Below are positions 24,741 to 36,517 of a stretch of DNA of 64,000 bases, piece by piece (the stretch's first letter is position 1; the number at the start of each line of letters is the position of its first letter). The notes under the pieces were generated by a model. The model was not told where the DNA came from. It made no database searches and saw only the letters and a list, made by a program, of their open reading frames with translations. The stretch covers positions 62,001-126,000 of the forward strand of contig WSXZ01000012.1 of the NCBI GenBank assembly GCA_009773555.1. The letters run 5' to 3'. The position numbers and the translations under genes are program-made. Source of the DNA: Methylocystaceae bacterium. GTDB lineage: Bacteria; Pseudomonadota; Alphaproteobacteria; Rhizobiales; Beijerinckiaceae.

Positions 24741-27700
24741 TCACGCGGCTTTCTTCTCCGCGATCTCGACGAGCGCGCGCAGAATTCGGCGCGTGCCGGC
24801 GAGGCGCTGTTTCGTGTTCTCGAATTCGCGGATGAACACCACGCGCATGTCGGGGCGCACCTTGGCGCTTTTCCCGTGCTCCGCGACATAACGCACGAGC
24901 CCGGCCGGATTGGCGAATTTGTCTTCGCGGAACGCCACAATGACGCCCTTGGGGCCTGCGTCGATCTTTTCGACGTGGGCGCGACGGCAAAGCGCCTTGA
25001 TCGCGACGATCTCGAGCAACTGTTCCACCTCCGGCGGGATCGGGCCGAAACGGTCGATCATCTCGGCGGCGAACGCTTCGATGTCTTGATCCGTTTCGAG
25101 CGTCGACAGACGGCGATAGAGCTGCAGGCGCAACGTGAGGTCGGCGACGTAATCTTCCGGTATCGTCACCGGCGCGCCGATCGCGATCGTCGGCGACCAG
25201 GCTTCCTCCTGCGGCTCCTCGATTCCAGCTTTCAACAGCGTGATCGCGTCGGCGAGCATCTGCTGATAAAGCTCGTAGCCGACCTCCCTGATATGTCCCG
25301 ACTGCTCGTCGCCAAGCAGATTGCCGGCGCCGCGAATGTCGAGATCGTGACTGGCGAGTTGGAAGCCTGCGCCCAGCGTATCGAGCGACTGCAGCACGTC
25401 CAGACGCTTTTGCGCCTGCGGCGTGATCGCGCGGGTTGCGGGCGTCGTGAACAGCGCATAAGCGCGCAATTTGGCGCGCCCGACGCGGCCCCGCAGCTGA
25501 TAGAGCTGCGCGAGGCCGAACATATCGGCGCGCCAGACGATCAGCGTATTGGCGCGTGGGATGTCCAGGCCCGACTCGACGATCGTCGTTGACAGCAGAA
25601 TGTCGAATTTGCCGTCGCAGAACGCCGACATCTTGTCTTCGAGTTCGCTCGCGCTCATCTGCCCATGCGCCAGGACGAATTTCGACTCAGGCACGTTTTC
25701 GCGCAGAAACGCCGCGGCCTCCTCGAGGTCCTCGATGCGCGGACAGACGAAGAAAGCCTGGCCGCCGCGATAGCGCTCGCGCAGCAGCGCTTCGCGCACG
25801 ATGAGCGAATCGAAGGGCGAGACGAAGCTGCGCACCGCCAGCCGGTCGACCGGCGGCGTGGCGATGATCGAAAGCTCGCGCACGCCTGTCATCGCGAGCT
25901 GCAGCGTGCGCGGGATCGGCGTCGCCGAGAGCGTGAGAACATGCACCTCGGCGCGCAACTCCTTCAGCCGCTCCTTATGGCCGACGCCGAAATGCTGCTC
26001 CTCGTCGATGATGACGAGTCCAAGATCCTTGAAGCTCACCGTCTTGCCGAGCACGGCATGCGTGCCGATTAAAATCTCGATGCGGCCCTCGGCGAGGTCT
26101 TTCTTCGTCTCGCGCGTTTCCGCGGCGCCGACCATCCGCGACAATCGTCCGATGCGCACCGGCAGGCCTGCAAAGCGCTCGCTGAAGGTCTTGTAGTGCT
26201 GGCGCGCAAGCAAGGTGGTCGGCGCGACGACCGCCACCTGCTTGCCATTGATGGCGGCGCAGAAGGCGGCGCGCAGCGCGACCTCGGTCTTGCCAAAACC
26301 AACGTCGCCGCAAACGAGCCGATCCATTGGCCGGCCGGCGGCGAGATCATCGAGCGTGACATCGATGGCGGCGAGTTGATCCTCGGTTTCGTCATAAGGA
26401 AAGCGCGCGCAGAATTCGTCGTAGAGTCCTTCCGGCGGGGCGAGTTTCGGCGCCTCGCGTAGCTGCCGCTGCGCCGCGATCTCGATGAGCCCTTTCGCCA
26501 TTTCGCGGATGCGATTCTTCATCCGCGACTTGCGCGACTGCCAGCCGGCGCCGCCGAGCCGATCGAGCTGCGCTTCGGCGTCCTCGCCGCCATAGCGCGT
26601 CAAGAGTTCGATGTTTTCGACCGGCAGATAGAGCTTGTCGCCGCCAGCGTAGTGGAGCTCGAGGCAATCATGGGGCGCGCCGGCGGCCGAAATCGTTTCG
26701 AGGCCGATGAAACGGCCGATGCCGTGATCGACATGCACGACGAGATCGCCGGCCGCGAGCGCGGCGACTTCGCCGAGAAGATTTTCGTTGGGTTTGCGTT
26801 TACGGCGGCGACGAACGAAGCGATCGCCAAGAATGTCCTGCTCGCCCAGAACCGCGTAGGCATCCGTCTCGAAGCCGTGTTCGATCCCGAGAACGGCTAT
26901 GGAGACCGCCTTCGACAACGCCTGCGGAAGCGACGCGACACGCGGCAAGTCGGGCAAGCCGTGTTCCGCGAGCACATGGCCGAGCCGCTCGCAGGAGCCC
27001 TCGGACCAGCCGGTGACGATGACGGTTCTCCCTGCGTCGCGCAGCGCCTCGACGTGGTCCGCGGCCGCCTGGAAGACATTGACGTCGGGCGTGTTGCGCT
27101 CGGGCGCAAAGTCGCGGCCGGGCCGCGCGCCGCAATCAATGACTTTCTCGCCCTCATGCGCCGCGAAGGGAGAGAATTGCGCCGCCGCGCGCAGCTCGAT
27201 GGCCGCGCGCCATTCCTCCAGCGACAGATAGAGCGCGCGTGGCTCGAGCGGCTTATAGTTTGAGGCGGCGGGATCAAGATCATGCGCATGTTTGCGCGCG
27301 TCGTAATAATCCTCGATCTGCTTGACGCGCTCCGCCGCCGCATCCTCGACAAGCGGATCGAGTACGATAGGCGCCTCGCCCAGATAGTCGAAGAGCGTAT
27401 CCATCCGCTCGTAGAAGAGCGGCAGCCAATGCTCCATGCCGTGGAAGCGCCGGCCTTCGCTGACCGCCTCATAAAGCGCGTCGCCGCGCGTCTGCCCGCC
27501 AAAGCGCGCGGCGTAGGACTGCCGGAAGCGGCGCATCGTCTCGCTCGTCAGCCGCAATTCGCTCATCGGCGTCAGGTCGAGCGAACGGAGCTGCCCCGTG
27601 GCGCGTTGCGTATCGGGGTCGAACGAGCGGATCGATTCGAGCGTTTCGCCAAAGAAATCGAGACGGATCGGAGCCGGCAGCCCCGGCGGATAAAGATCGA

Positions 27701-28277
27701 CAATGCCGCCGCGCTGCGCGTATTCGCCGGTCTCTCGCACCGTGCTGGCGCGCAGATAGCCGTTCGACTCGAGCCAAAGCGCCAATTCGTCGAGCTTCAC
27801 GACATTGCCGGGCGCGGCGGCGAAGCTTTCCGCAGCGACCATCCTCTGCGGCGGAACGCGCTGCAACAGGCAGTCGACGGTCGTCGTGACGACGCGCGGA
27901 CGTTCGGATGAGGATTTTGCGCGCGTGAGACGCGAAAGCGCCGTCATGCGCCGCGCCACGACGCCGGCGTGCGGCGACACGCGATCGTAGGGCTGGCAGT
28001 CCCATCCCGGAATATCGAGGATTTCGACGTCGGGATTGGCGAAACGCAGGGCGGTGCGAAAGGCCGCCGACCGCGCGCCGTCGCGCGCGACATGCACGAA
28101 GACCGCGGCTTGTCCCTCCGCCTCGCGCGCGAGCGCGCGCGCCAGATCGGCGCTGACGAAAGCGTCGAAGCCGTCCGGCGCGTGGGCGAAAATCAGTCTT
28201 TCGCCTTTGACGAGGCCGGAACGCGCGGCTTGAAGTCCCGCCGCCGCTTTCTTGAGCTTTGTCGCGGCAGCGCTCAA
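24741..28277 (-). CDS. mfd: transcription-repair coupling factor Mfd
   Basis: A 1178-residue SF2 translocase of normal Mfd length. It has the UvrB-homology N-terminal region (PGWDCQPYDRVSPHAGVVARR), the RNA polymerase-interacting CarD-like domain (AGDLVVHVDHGIGRFIGLETI), and helicase motifs with Walker A GDVGFGKTEVALRAAF. DEEQHFGVGHKE, SATPIPRTLQLAM and the C-terminal TRCF domain follow. Mfd removes RNA polymerase stalled at lesions and recruits UvrA. It overlaps sdhE by four bases (ATGA), so the two are translated from one transcript. Confidence 0.97.
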   Translation of the reverse strand: MSAAATKLKKAAAGLQAARSGLVKGERLIFAHAPDGFDAFVSADLARALAREAEGQAAVFVHVARDGARSAAFRTALRFANPDVEILDIPGWDCQPYDRVSPHAGVVARRMTALSRLTRAKSSSERPRVVTTTVDCLLQRVPPQRMVAAESFAAAPGNVVKLDELALWLESNGYLRASTVRETGEYAQRGGIVDLYPPGLPAPIRLDFFGETLESIRSFDPDTQRATGQLRSLDLTPMSELRLTSETMRRFRQSYAARFGGQTRGDALYEAVSEGRRFHGMEHWLPLFYERMDTLFDYLGEAPIVLDPLVEDAAAERVKQIEDYYDARKHAHDLDPAASNYKPLEPRALYLSLEEWRAAIELRAAAQFSPFAAHEGEKVIDCGARPGRDFAPERNTPDVNVFQAAADHVEALRDAGRTVIVTGWSEGSCERLGHVLAEHGLPDLPRVASLPQALSKAVSIAVLGIEHGFETDAYAVLGEQDILGDRFVRRRRKRKPNENLLGEVAALAAGDLVVHVDHGIGRFIGLETISAAGAPHDCLELHYAGGDKLYLPVENIELLTRYGGEDAEAQLDRLGGAGWQSRKSRMKNRIREMAKGLIEIAAQRQLREAPKLAPPEGLYDEFCARFPYDETEDQLAAIDVTLDDLAAGRPMDRLVCGDVGFGKTEVALRAAFCAAINGKQVAVVAPTTLLARQHYKTFSERFAGLPVRIGRLSRMVGAAETRETKKDLAEGRIEILIGTHAVLGKTVSFKDLGLVIIDEEQHFGVGHKERLKELRAEVHVLTLSATPIPRTLQLAMTGVRELSIIATPPVDRLAVRSFVSPFDSLIVREALLRERYRGGQAFFVCPRIEDLEEAAAFLRENVPESKFVLAHGQMSASELEDKMSAFCDGKFDILLSTTIVESGLDIPRANTLIVWRADMFGLAQLYQLRGRVGRAKLRAYALFTTPATRAITPQAQKRLDVLQSLDTLGAGFQLASHDLDIRGAGNLLGDEQSGHIREVGYELYQQMLADAITLLKAGIEEPQEEAWSPTIAIGAPVTIPEDYVADLTLRLQLYRRLSTLETDQDIEAFAAEMIDRFGPIPPEVEQLLEIVAIKALCRRAHVEKIDAGPKGVIVAFREDKFANPAGLVRYVAEHGKSAKVRPDMRVVFIREFENTKQRLAGTRRILRALVEIAEKKAA

Positions 28278-28546
28278 TGGATCGGCCCGTCGTGTTGGTG
28301 GAAGGCGATGATCTGCCGCAGAAGCGGCGTATCTCGCTCGGCCGGCGGCTGTTCAGCCCCCGAGAGCCACTGGAACACTGCGGCGTCGGGCAGGTCGAGC
28401 AGAGTCTCGAGTTCGTCAAGCGCCTGCGCGGGAAGCGTCTCGACGCGGGCGTCGACGAAGCGTCCCATGAGGATGTCCATCTCGCGCAAGCCTCGCCGCC
28501 AGGCGCGCACCCGGATGCGCCGCCTGCGCATATCGTCGTCCAACAT
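28274..28546 (-). CDS. sdhE: SdhE/YgfY family FAD assembly factor
   Basis: A 90-residue protein of the SdhE (CptB/YgfY) family: MRRRRIRVRAWRRGLREMDI is the RGxxE-type signature needed for flavinylation of succinate dehydrogenase. It is followed by LMGRFVDARVETLPAQALDE and LLDLPDAAVFQWLSG. It delivers FAD covalently to SdhA. Upstream of mfd with a four-base overlap, an arrangement common in alphaproteobacteria. Confidence 0.9.
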   Translation of the reverse strand: MLDDDMRRRRIRVRAWRRGLREMDILMGRFVDARVETLPAQALDELETLLDLPDAAVFQWLSGAEQPPAERDTPLLRQIIAFHQHDGPIH

Positions 28547-28756
28547 CTGTCTCCTTATATGGCGCGAGGCTTAATGCAGGCGCAAAGGAAAGGCAAAGGA
28601 AGACAAAGACGCGGGGGATGCTGGCGCAGCCCGAGGGCCTCGCTTGGACGGCGTATCCCGACGCTTGAGTTGAACTCGCCGCGACCCTTCAAGCGAAGTT
28701 CCTTGACCTCAAGATGCGGCTGCGCTATCTGGCGCCTCTCGCGTGCGCGCGCTCGC

Positions 28757-28833
<77 letters not shown>

Positions 28834-29197
28834 AAACTTCCATAGCATAGAGAAACCTCGCACATCGTCGGTCCGGCGCTTTTTGCGATCGTTTCAAATC
28901 CGCGCCCTTCTCTCACCGCTCGCTCACGCAACGTGCGCCTTCTCGGGTCGATCGAGTCTGCGCGTTCATTCATCTTGTCGCCGACGCGCCGAGGCCTCCC
29001 GCACAAGCAGCAAGCGTTTGATTGAGCGCGACGGAACTCATGGATATTCCACGCTCGAGCGCTAACAGAGGTCGCCGAAAGCCTCGGACTCTGCAGGACA
29101 AAGCTCCCCGTCTCACCCTCGCGCCCGGAACAACAGTACTGGTGTCGCGTTAGGCGTGCTCGGGGGGCTCCTCACACGAGGACCTGGAGATTTTGGA
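28834..29197. other. intergenic region, 364 bases
   Basis: Between tRNA-Asp and the Gly/Tyr-rich exported protein. It should contain the promoter of the latter. I see no supported gene or obvious repeat. Confidence 0.5.
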
Positions 29198-29587
29198 ATG
29201 AAAAACTCACGCAAGCTTCTTACGACAGCGCTCGCCGCAACCATGCTCGTTGGCGCGTTGTCGGTCGCCACTCCGGCCTCCGCGTGGAGCCGCTGGGGTG
29301 GAGGCGGCGGATGGGGCCGCCAGGCTTGGGGCGGCGGCGGATGGAACCGTGGCGGTTTCGGGTGGAACCGTGGCTATTACGGTCGCGGCGGATATGGTCT
29401 CGGATTGGGCTTGGGCGCCGCGGGCTTGGCCACCGGCCTGGCGCTCGGGGCGGCAACGAGTTACCCGTACGGCGGCGCCGGCTATTGGGGCTCTTCCAAT
29501 CCTGGCTATTATGGCGCGGCTACCCCCGGCTACTATGGCGCGGCCGCCCCTGCCTATGGCTACAGCGGCGGCTGCACGTGCTGGTAG
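29198..29587 (+). CDS. exported Gly/Trp/Tyr-rich protein
   Basis: A 129-residue exported protein with a signal peptide (TTALAATMLVGALSVATPASA). The mature part is low-complexity: a WGGGGGWGRQAWGGGGW segment, a GYYGRGGYGLGLGLGAAGLA zipper, and PGYYGAATPGYYGAAAPAYG repeats ending GCTCW. Such proteins are frequent in the envelope of Hyphomicrobiales; a structural or surface role is possible. ATG 29198 follows a GGAGA site. No enzymatic domain is visible. Confidence 0.75.
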   Translation: MKNSRKLLTTALAATMLVGALSVATPASAWSRWGGGGGWGRQAWGGGGWNRGGFGWNRGYYGRGGYGLGLGLGAAGLATGLALGAATSYPYGGAGYWGSSNPGYYGAATPGYYGAAAPAYGYSGGCTCW

Positions 29588-29793
29588 CGGCTTCCGGCCC
29601 TACTTGGTTAAGTTGACGCCTGGATCTTAAAGAAAGTGCAGCCGCGCGATGCGCGGTTGCATTCGGGCTCCAGCCGGAGCTGGCGAATTCTCTGCTCCCT
29701 TAACAAGCTTAAAAGGGCTCGCTGTGGCTCGGCGGCTGGCGAGCGCTATTTCCCGTCTTGAGCTGCGATCCGCCGCTTAAGAGGGAAAAGGAC

Positions 29794-31080
29794 ATGCAAC
29801 GCAAGTGGGCCTGGCGGCTGTCCCATTTCTTCCAGCAATTATGGGTGCGGGTCACGCTTTATGCGATCGTCGCCTGCGCCACGGCCTTCGCCGCCTTTCT
29901 GTTGCGCGCCTATGTGCCGGAGTGGATCGACCGGGAGCTCGGGGCCGACGCACTCGAAAGCGTGCTGACCATATTGGCCTCCTCCATGCTGGCGGTGTCG
30001 ACCTTCTCGCTGGGCATTATGGCGACCGCAATCGCCAGCGCCGCATCGAGCGCGACGCCACGCACAACGCAGCTTCTGCTTGAAGAGAAGACCTCTCAAA
30101 AGGTCATCGCGACCTTTCTCGGCGCCTTCGTCTTCAGCCTTGTCGGAATCGTCACGCTCAATATGGGCATCTACGGCGGCGCCGGACGGCTCCTGCTGTT
30201 CTTCGTCACGCTTGTCGTGATCGCGCTGATGTTCTGGAATTTCATTCGCTGGGTTGATCTATTGCGTGAATTCGGCCGCATTTCGGACCTTCTGCCGCGG
30301 GTGGAGAAGGCCACCGCCGAAGCGCTGAAGGAACGGCTCGAATCGCCATATCTCGGATGCAAGCCGCTGGCCGCGCCGCCACCCGAGGACGCGACGCCGA
30401 TTCATGCCGTGCGGCCGGGCTATGTCGTGCACATGGACCTCGAGGCCGCGCAGGATGCTGCGGAAGAAGCAGGCGCGACCTTGTGGATTCAGGTGAACCC
30501 TGGCTCCTTTGCACATCGCACCAAGCCCCTGTGTTGCGTGGCCTGTCCTGATATCGAACAAGAGCGGCTCAAGGAGCTGACGGAAACTCTGCGAGGCGTC
30601 TTCTCTATCGGCGAAAATCGAACCTTCGAGCAGGATCCGCGCTTCGGGCTCATCGTGCTTGGCGAAATCGCATCGCGCGCCCTCTCACCGGCGATCAACG
30701 ACCCCGGCACCGCGATCGACGTGCTGACGCGCGGCGCGCGCCTTCTCGCTCTGTGGGAGACCCGCAGCGAGGCGGAAGTGAATTTCGCGAACATTTATTT
30801 GCCGCCGCTCGACGTCGGCGACATGTTCGAGGATTTCTTTCGCCCTATCGCGCGCGACGGCGCCGCCATCGTCGAAGTGCAGATCTGGCTGCAGAAAATT
30901 CTGCTTGGTCTGACGCGCGATGACGCGACGACCTTCGGCAAGGCCGCGCTCCGCCAGTCCGCGGACGCCCTGGCGCGCGCCGAGGCGAAACTGACCCTCG
31001 AATCTGAAAAGCAGCAAATTCGCGCGCGCGCTGCAAAGATCGACGAGGCCGCCCGCTTCGTCGAGGCGCCGACAATCTGA
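29794..31080 (+). CDS. DUF2254 membrane protein
   Basis: A 428-residue protein with about four N-terminal transmembrane segments (VTLYAIVACATAFAAFLLRAY, ILASSMLAVSTFSLGIMA, TFLGAFVFSLVGIVTLNMGIY, LLLFFVTLVVIALMFWNFI) and a soluble C-terminal half. The family pattern is seen in LSPAINDPGTAIDVLTRGARLL and the RPGYVVHMDLEAAQ region. Function of DUF2254 is unknown; it is annotated as a predicted membrane protein. ATG 29794 has a GAGGG site upstream. It converges on a small cytosolic gene only five bases away. Confidence 0.85.
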   Translation: MQRKWAWRLSHFFQQLWVRVTLYAIVACATAFAAFLLRAYVPEWIDRELGADALESVLTILASSMLAVSTFSLGIMATAIASAASSATPRTTQLLLEEKTSQKVIATFLGAFVFSLVGIVTLNMGIYGGAGRLLLFFVTLVVIALMFWNFIRWVDLLREFGRISDLLPRVEKATAEALKERLESPYLGCKPLAAPPPEDATPIHAVRPGYVVHMDLEAAQDAAEEAGATLWIQVNPGSFAHRTKPLCCVACPDIEQERLKELTETLRGVFSIGENRTFEQDPRFGLIVLGEIASRALSPAINDPGTAIDVLTRGARLLALWETRSEAEVNFANIYLPPLDVGDMFEDFFRPIARDGAAIVEVQIWLQKILLGLTRDDATTFGKAALRQSADALARAEAKLTLESEKQQIRARAAKIDEAARFVEAPTI

Positions 31081-31085
31081 CCGCG

Positions 31086-31277
31086 TCAGCGAACGTCGAT
31101 CTCGCTTTCAACGACATGATTGAGTGGCGTGCCTTCGGCCGTCAGCGTCATGCGCAGCTTCAAGCGGCCGTGATCGTCCTTGTGCTCGCGCACGATGCGC
31201 TCGATCTCGCGCTGCGAGGTGACGCCCACCTCCTTGAGAAACTTCCGCACCGCCATATTGAATGCGTCTTCGTCCAT
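31086..31277 (-). CDS. DUF6494 family small protein
   Basis: A 63-residue acidic protein, MDEDAFNMAVRKFLKEVGVT, then SQREIERIVREHKDDHGRLK and a beta-rich end RMTLTAEGTPLNHVVESEIDV. This matches the small conserved family DUF6494 of proteobacteria, function unknown. The start is taken at ATG 31277 rather than the upstream codon because homologous proteins begin MDED/MNED. Ends back to back with the DUF2254 gene. Confidence 0.75.
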   Translation of the reverse strand: MDEDAFNMAVRKFLKEVGVTSQREIERIVREHKDDHGRLKLRMTLTAEGTPLNHVVESEIDVR

Positions 31278-31333
31278 CGTGCTTCTCCCGACTTCGCGCA
31301 ATTTAGATAACGCTTTTTTGTAGCGCTGCTATC

Positions 31334-31471
31334 GCCCCCTCCCCAACAACCCTCCCCCGCTTCGCTATGCTCGCGGGAGAGGGAGCGGATTGCGCTCGTC
31401 AAGCAGGATGATGCGAAATCGTCGTGAGCGTCCCCTCTCCCGCTTTAGCGGGGGAGGGACAGGGAGGGGGT
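31334..31471. repeat. GC-rich palindromic intergenic repeats
   Basis: Two related purine/pyrimidine palindromes: CCCTCCCCCGCTTCGCTATG followed by GCGGGAGAGGGAG, and CCCTCTCCCGCTTTAGCGGGGGAGGG (paired around TTTA). Elements of this CCCTCTCCCGC type are widespread between genes in alphaproteobacteria. They may act as transcript ends or as mobile repeats. Confidence 0.6.
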
Positions 31472-31485
31472 AGTGAACCTGTCAG

Positions 31486-31602
31486 CTACTCCGCCTTCGC
31501 CACTTCGCGCTGCGCGAAGCCCAGACGGATATTCAGCTCGTACAGCAACTTCTCCGCCGCCAGCGGAATATTGGTGCCGGGCGGGAAGATCCCCGCCGCG
31601 CC
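31486..31602 (-). pseudogene. duplicated 3' end of methylmalonyl-CoA mutase gene
   Basis: On the minus strand this encodes the last 38 residues of a methylmalonyl-CoA mutase, [35 protein letters not shown], followed by a stop. It is nearly the same as the true C-terminus at 33980-34096, with a handful of base differences. The similarity ends abruptly at about 31602, and the sequence beyond is AT-richer. This is one side of a direct repeat of about 110 bases that flanks a 2.4-kb insert. Confidence 0.9.
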
Positions 31603-31755
31603 CGCCCTACTAGGCATTGCCTATGTCGGAAGGACATTTAATATCCGATCGTTCGCAAAAATTGGCGCTCGTACTAAATTGTATTAGTATAACTCCATTG
31701 GCCTCATTCCGATGCGAATTGCATCCGTTTAAGATGAATTGATTTGGAGAGAGCG

Positions 31756-33000
31756 ATGAGGTATTTTTTAGTGCTTACACTTTGGGCCGCGTTGCATGTT
31801 GGTCAAACGACTTCTGCGCAGGCTCAAGTCGCTGTGGGGCAATGTCAAAGCCACGGAGGACCGTTTCTTGTCTACGATCTGAACAACGGCACATTCCTCT
31901 TCCAACACCAACTTCAAGGATGGCAATTTACCGGTTCCCGTGATCCCACGGGTATTGTTTTTATAGGTTGGCAACTGCCCGGGATGCCCGCTCAAGAGTT
32001 TATCAATTGGCAGGGCCAGGTCATTCGAATCCAGCCAGGCGGTTGGGTTCCAATCGGCCAATGCCAGTTCCAGGTCCATTACCAGGCTCCTCAGTTCAAC
32101 ATTCAGATACCATTGCCTGGTCAATATGGCGTAATCTACGGCGATAACCACAGACGCATTCCAGATCAATTTGTGAGACACGGCAATGTATATTTGCCCC
32201 CGCTCATGGCATCTGAAAACACTGCTAAAGAGTGTATAGCGCAATATGGTGCTGATCACGAAAATTTTGTGGACTGTCTAAATAGAAACATGCTGTCAAA
32301 AGATCAAATAGCCGCATACGACTGTTATCAAGAGAATAAAGGTGATGAGACTGCTTTCGGCCTTTGTGTCGTAAAAATTGGAATGGGACAAGCCGAACGG
32401 AAGGCGGTAGATGATATCTATAGCTGCTACCAACAGCATCGAAACGACTGGCAGCAATATCCTACATGCTACTTTGCAGAAAGTAATGACCCTAATGTAG
32501 CCCGTGCTGCTCAATGTTTGCAGCGCCAAGCCGGCATGAACGCTTCCTTTTGGGGTTTCGCAGGGTGCTATGGATCAGGTGCGCTTGGCGCCAATGCAGA
32601 AGTACAAGTCGCGGCAGAATGCGCGGCAACCACTGGAGGCCAGCCATACGCGTTTGCAGCTTGCACAGGAGGAAGATTGACGGCGGCTGAGATTGATAAA
32701 TGCTGGAACAATGGAGTCGGAGGCGAAAATGGCTGCTTTGGCCAAAATAACACGATAGTGCAGTATTTACGGCAACTGGGCGTTGACACGGACCGGCTTC
32801 TAAATCGGAACGGAGCAGTAATAAATGCATTCAATACAATCATTACCGACCTCCGAAACGGCCCGGGTCCAAACAACGACGGGATCCGCATCATAAACAA
32901 CATCGGAAGAGAAATTGAACGAGCTGGGCAAGCCGGCAATAATATAAAGGAAGAGGCAAATCGTGGCCTCAAGCGGTTAGGTCTACCTTTCCAGCTGTGA
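31756..33000 (+). CDS. exported protein of unknown function, Cys/Gln/Asn-rich
   Basis: A 414-residue protein with a signal peptide (ALHVGQTTSAQAQ). The mature N-terminal part is rich in aromatic and Gln residues (FQHQLQGWQFTGSRDPTGIV), and the central part has evenly spaced Cys residues in CIAQYGADHENFVDCL, YDCYQENKGDETAFGLCV, YSCYQQHRNDWQQYPTCY and AECAATTGGQPYAFAACTGG. These look like a repeated Cys-pair unit of about 40-45 residues. I recognise no family. GGAGAGAG precedes ATG 31756. AT-rich codon usage points to transfer. Confidence 0.7.
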   Translation: MRYFLVLTLWAALHVGQTTSAQAQVAVGQCQSHGGPFLVYDLNNGTFLFQHQLQGWQFTGSRDPTGIVFIGWQLPGMPAQEFINWQGQVIRIQPGGWVPIGQCQFQVHYQAPQFNIQIPLPGQYGVIYGDNHRRIPDQFVRHGNVYLPPLMASENTAKECIAQYGADHENFVDCLNRNMLSKDQIAAYDCYQENKGDETAFGLCVVKIGMGQAERKAVDDIYSCYQQHRNDWQQYPTCYFAESNDPNVARAAQCLQRQAGMNASFWGFAGCYGSGALGANAEVQVAAECAATTGGQPYAFAACTGGRLTAAEIDKCWNNGVGGENGCFGQNNTIVQYLRQLGVDTDRLLNRNGAVINAFNTIITDLRNGPGPNNDGIRIINNIGREIERAGQAGNNIKEEANRGLKRLGLPFQL

Positions 33001-33136
33001 TAGGCGTTGTGTTCGGTCTGCAACTTTCGCTTGCCTGTGCAACTGTTTTGAATGCTTATGCGTTGCTATTGCTCGCGAGATTTTCGCCTTTCGGCGGGTT
33101 CTCATTCAATATTTGGCGCCAAATTGGGAGGAGATG

Positions 33137-33352
33137 ATGAAGAGAGTTATAGCCATTCTAGTCGTGCTAACGATTCCAATTTCAGCAAGTGCGGAATGCA
33201 CGCAGTATGGCATTGACACTTGCAAGAACGTGTCACGCAGTTGCCAAAACAGCTGCGGTTATTTTGTTAACAATTCTCAGGCGTTTGCAGCATGCACTCG
33301 TAGATGCTCCGATGAATATCCCGCCTGCCTAACTCGGGTGGGCTGTCGATAA
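33137..33352 (+). CDS. small secreted Cys-rich protein
   Basis: A 71-residue exported protein: signal peptide (VIAILVVLTIPISASA), then a mature part of about 50 residues with eight Cys (ECTQYGIDTC, SCQNSCGYF, CTRRCSDEYPACL, GC). The C-x3-C and paired spacing suggests a disulfide-stabilised helical hairpin. GGGAGGAG lies just upstream of two consecutive ATGs; the second gives the better spacing. No family recognised. It is the second exported Cys-rich product in this island. Confidence 0.68.
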   Translation: MKRVIAILVVLTIPISASAECTQYGIDTCKNVSRSCQNSCGYFVNNSQAFAACTRRCSDEYPACLTRVGCR

Positions 33353-33517
33353 TCAAAGGCGCGACCTTTTTTAAGATCGGCGATACTGAGGCACCATTGT
33401 TTGGGCGAGAAGGCGACTGTGAATTGGTTCGGGTCCGTCTCACGCGTAGTCGTGGTCGTTCCCCTTGTCGATGAGGGAACGTGTAGTGCCATGGCGCTCG
33501 ACGCCATGCCGTGGCAC

Positions 33518-33763
33518 TCATAAGTGTGAGTTTGTCCATCCATGCCAGCTTTTGTGGCCTCGCGCCAATAAGCTTGCACGCTCCACACTATCGAATACGT
33601 CGTACCCGTTCAGCTCGGAGAACCAGATTTCCGGCCTTTTGCCCCTCTTAGACAATTCGTAAAAGCTGTCCAATGCCAGCTTGGCTCTCGCATCCGTGTG
33701 CGCGAGCTTAATCAATTCAAGATCAGAAATCTGACGTCGCTGTAGAGAACGTTTGATTGGCAT
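33518..33763 (-). CDS. small protein of unknown function
   Basis: An 81-residue basic protein, MPIKRSLQRRQISDLELIKL ... SWHGWTNSHL, preceded by GGAGG five bases before the ATG, which supports a real gene. Mostly helical by appearance, no signal peptide, no recognised domain. Base composition matches the island rather than the surrounding chromosome. It is oriented against the two exported genes. Confidence 0.5.
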   Translation of the reverse strand: MPIKRSLQRRQISDLELIKLAHTDARAKLALDSFYELSKRGKRPEIWFSELNGYDVFDSVERASLLARGHKSWHGWTNSHL

Positions 33764-33979
33764 CGTAGCCTCCGAATCATAGGTGAAGGCGATATTTTAG
33801 AGGCAATTCGTCATCTTTCCAAAAATTGAAGTAGTGACAGCCGAAAAACTGCCTCTTCGCCATTGGATCACGACGAGGACTACGAAGCATTTCCCTAGAC
33901 GGCAATGGCGTCGCGATCGGATTTAATCGCGCGAATCAAACCTTCGGTCCGACCATTCTGTTGAAGCAGTTTTTTTCGC

Positions 33980-36142
<2,163 letters not shown>

Positions 36143-36256
36143 TCTATCCTCTAAGGTTACGAACTGGTCATAAACCAGAGGGGGCGAGCGCGCAAAGTTG
36201 CGCTAGAATTTCTGTATGATCCCTTCGAACTGGGGTTGATTTCAGCTCACTTCAGC

Positions 36257-36394
36257 CGTCATGCCCGGCCTTGTGCCGGGCATCCACGCCGGGACATCGC
36301 GAGACGCGTCGCGCGAACACGGCATGTTCGGCTCATGTTCTCACATTTGCCGCGTGTCGTCGCGTGGATGGCCGCGACAAGCGCGGCCATGACG
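36257..36394. repeat. REP-like inverted repeat pair (CGTCATGCCCGGC type)
   Basis: Within the 375-base gap between the mutase and the next gene, CGTCATGCCCGGCCTTGTGC and a mirrored CGTGGATGGCCGCGACAAGC ... GCGGCCATGACG form a long imperfect inverted repeat with further palindromes between them. This is a classic intergenic repeat of Hyphomicrobiales genomes. The rest of the gap shows no gene. Confidence 0.75.
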
Positions 36395-36517
36395 CGGTGA
36401 GACGACGCGTTGTTAATCAGTCCTGCTACCCGGCCGCGCGCCGCTTGCCTTGATCGAGGCGGGCGGGTCACAATCGTCTTCTCGCCCTCGTCTCAAAACT
36501 AACCCAGGAAAAATTAC

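Larger units (their letters stand above)
31603..33979. mobile_element. AT-richer island flanked by duplicated mutase 3' ends
   Basis: The 2.4 kb between the two copies of the mutase 3' end is visibly lower in GC and in codon usage than the neighbours. It carries three or four orphan genes: two exported proteins and a small basic one. The arrangement is what is left when an element integrates at a gene's 3' end and supplies its own copy of that end. No integrase or transposase is visible, so the mechanism is inferred. Confidence 0.6.

Noticed and set aside
33277..33588. 103-codon minus-strand frame between the two small island genes
   Set aside because: It contains HTYECHG, reminiscent of a zinc-ribbon fragment, but overlaps the well-supported 81-residue gene and lacks a good start; at most a remnant.
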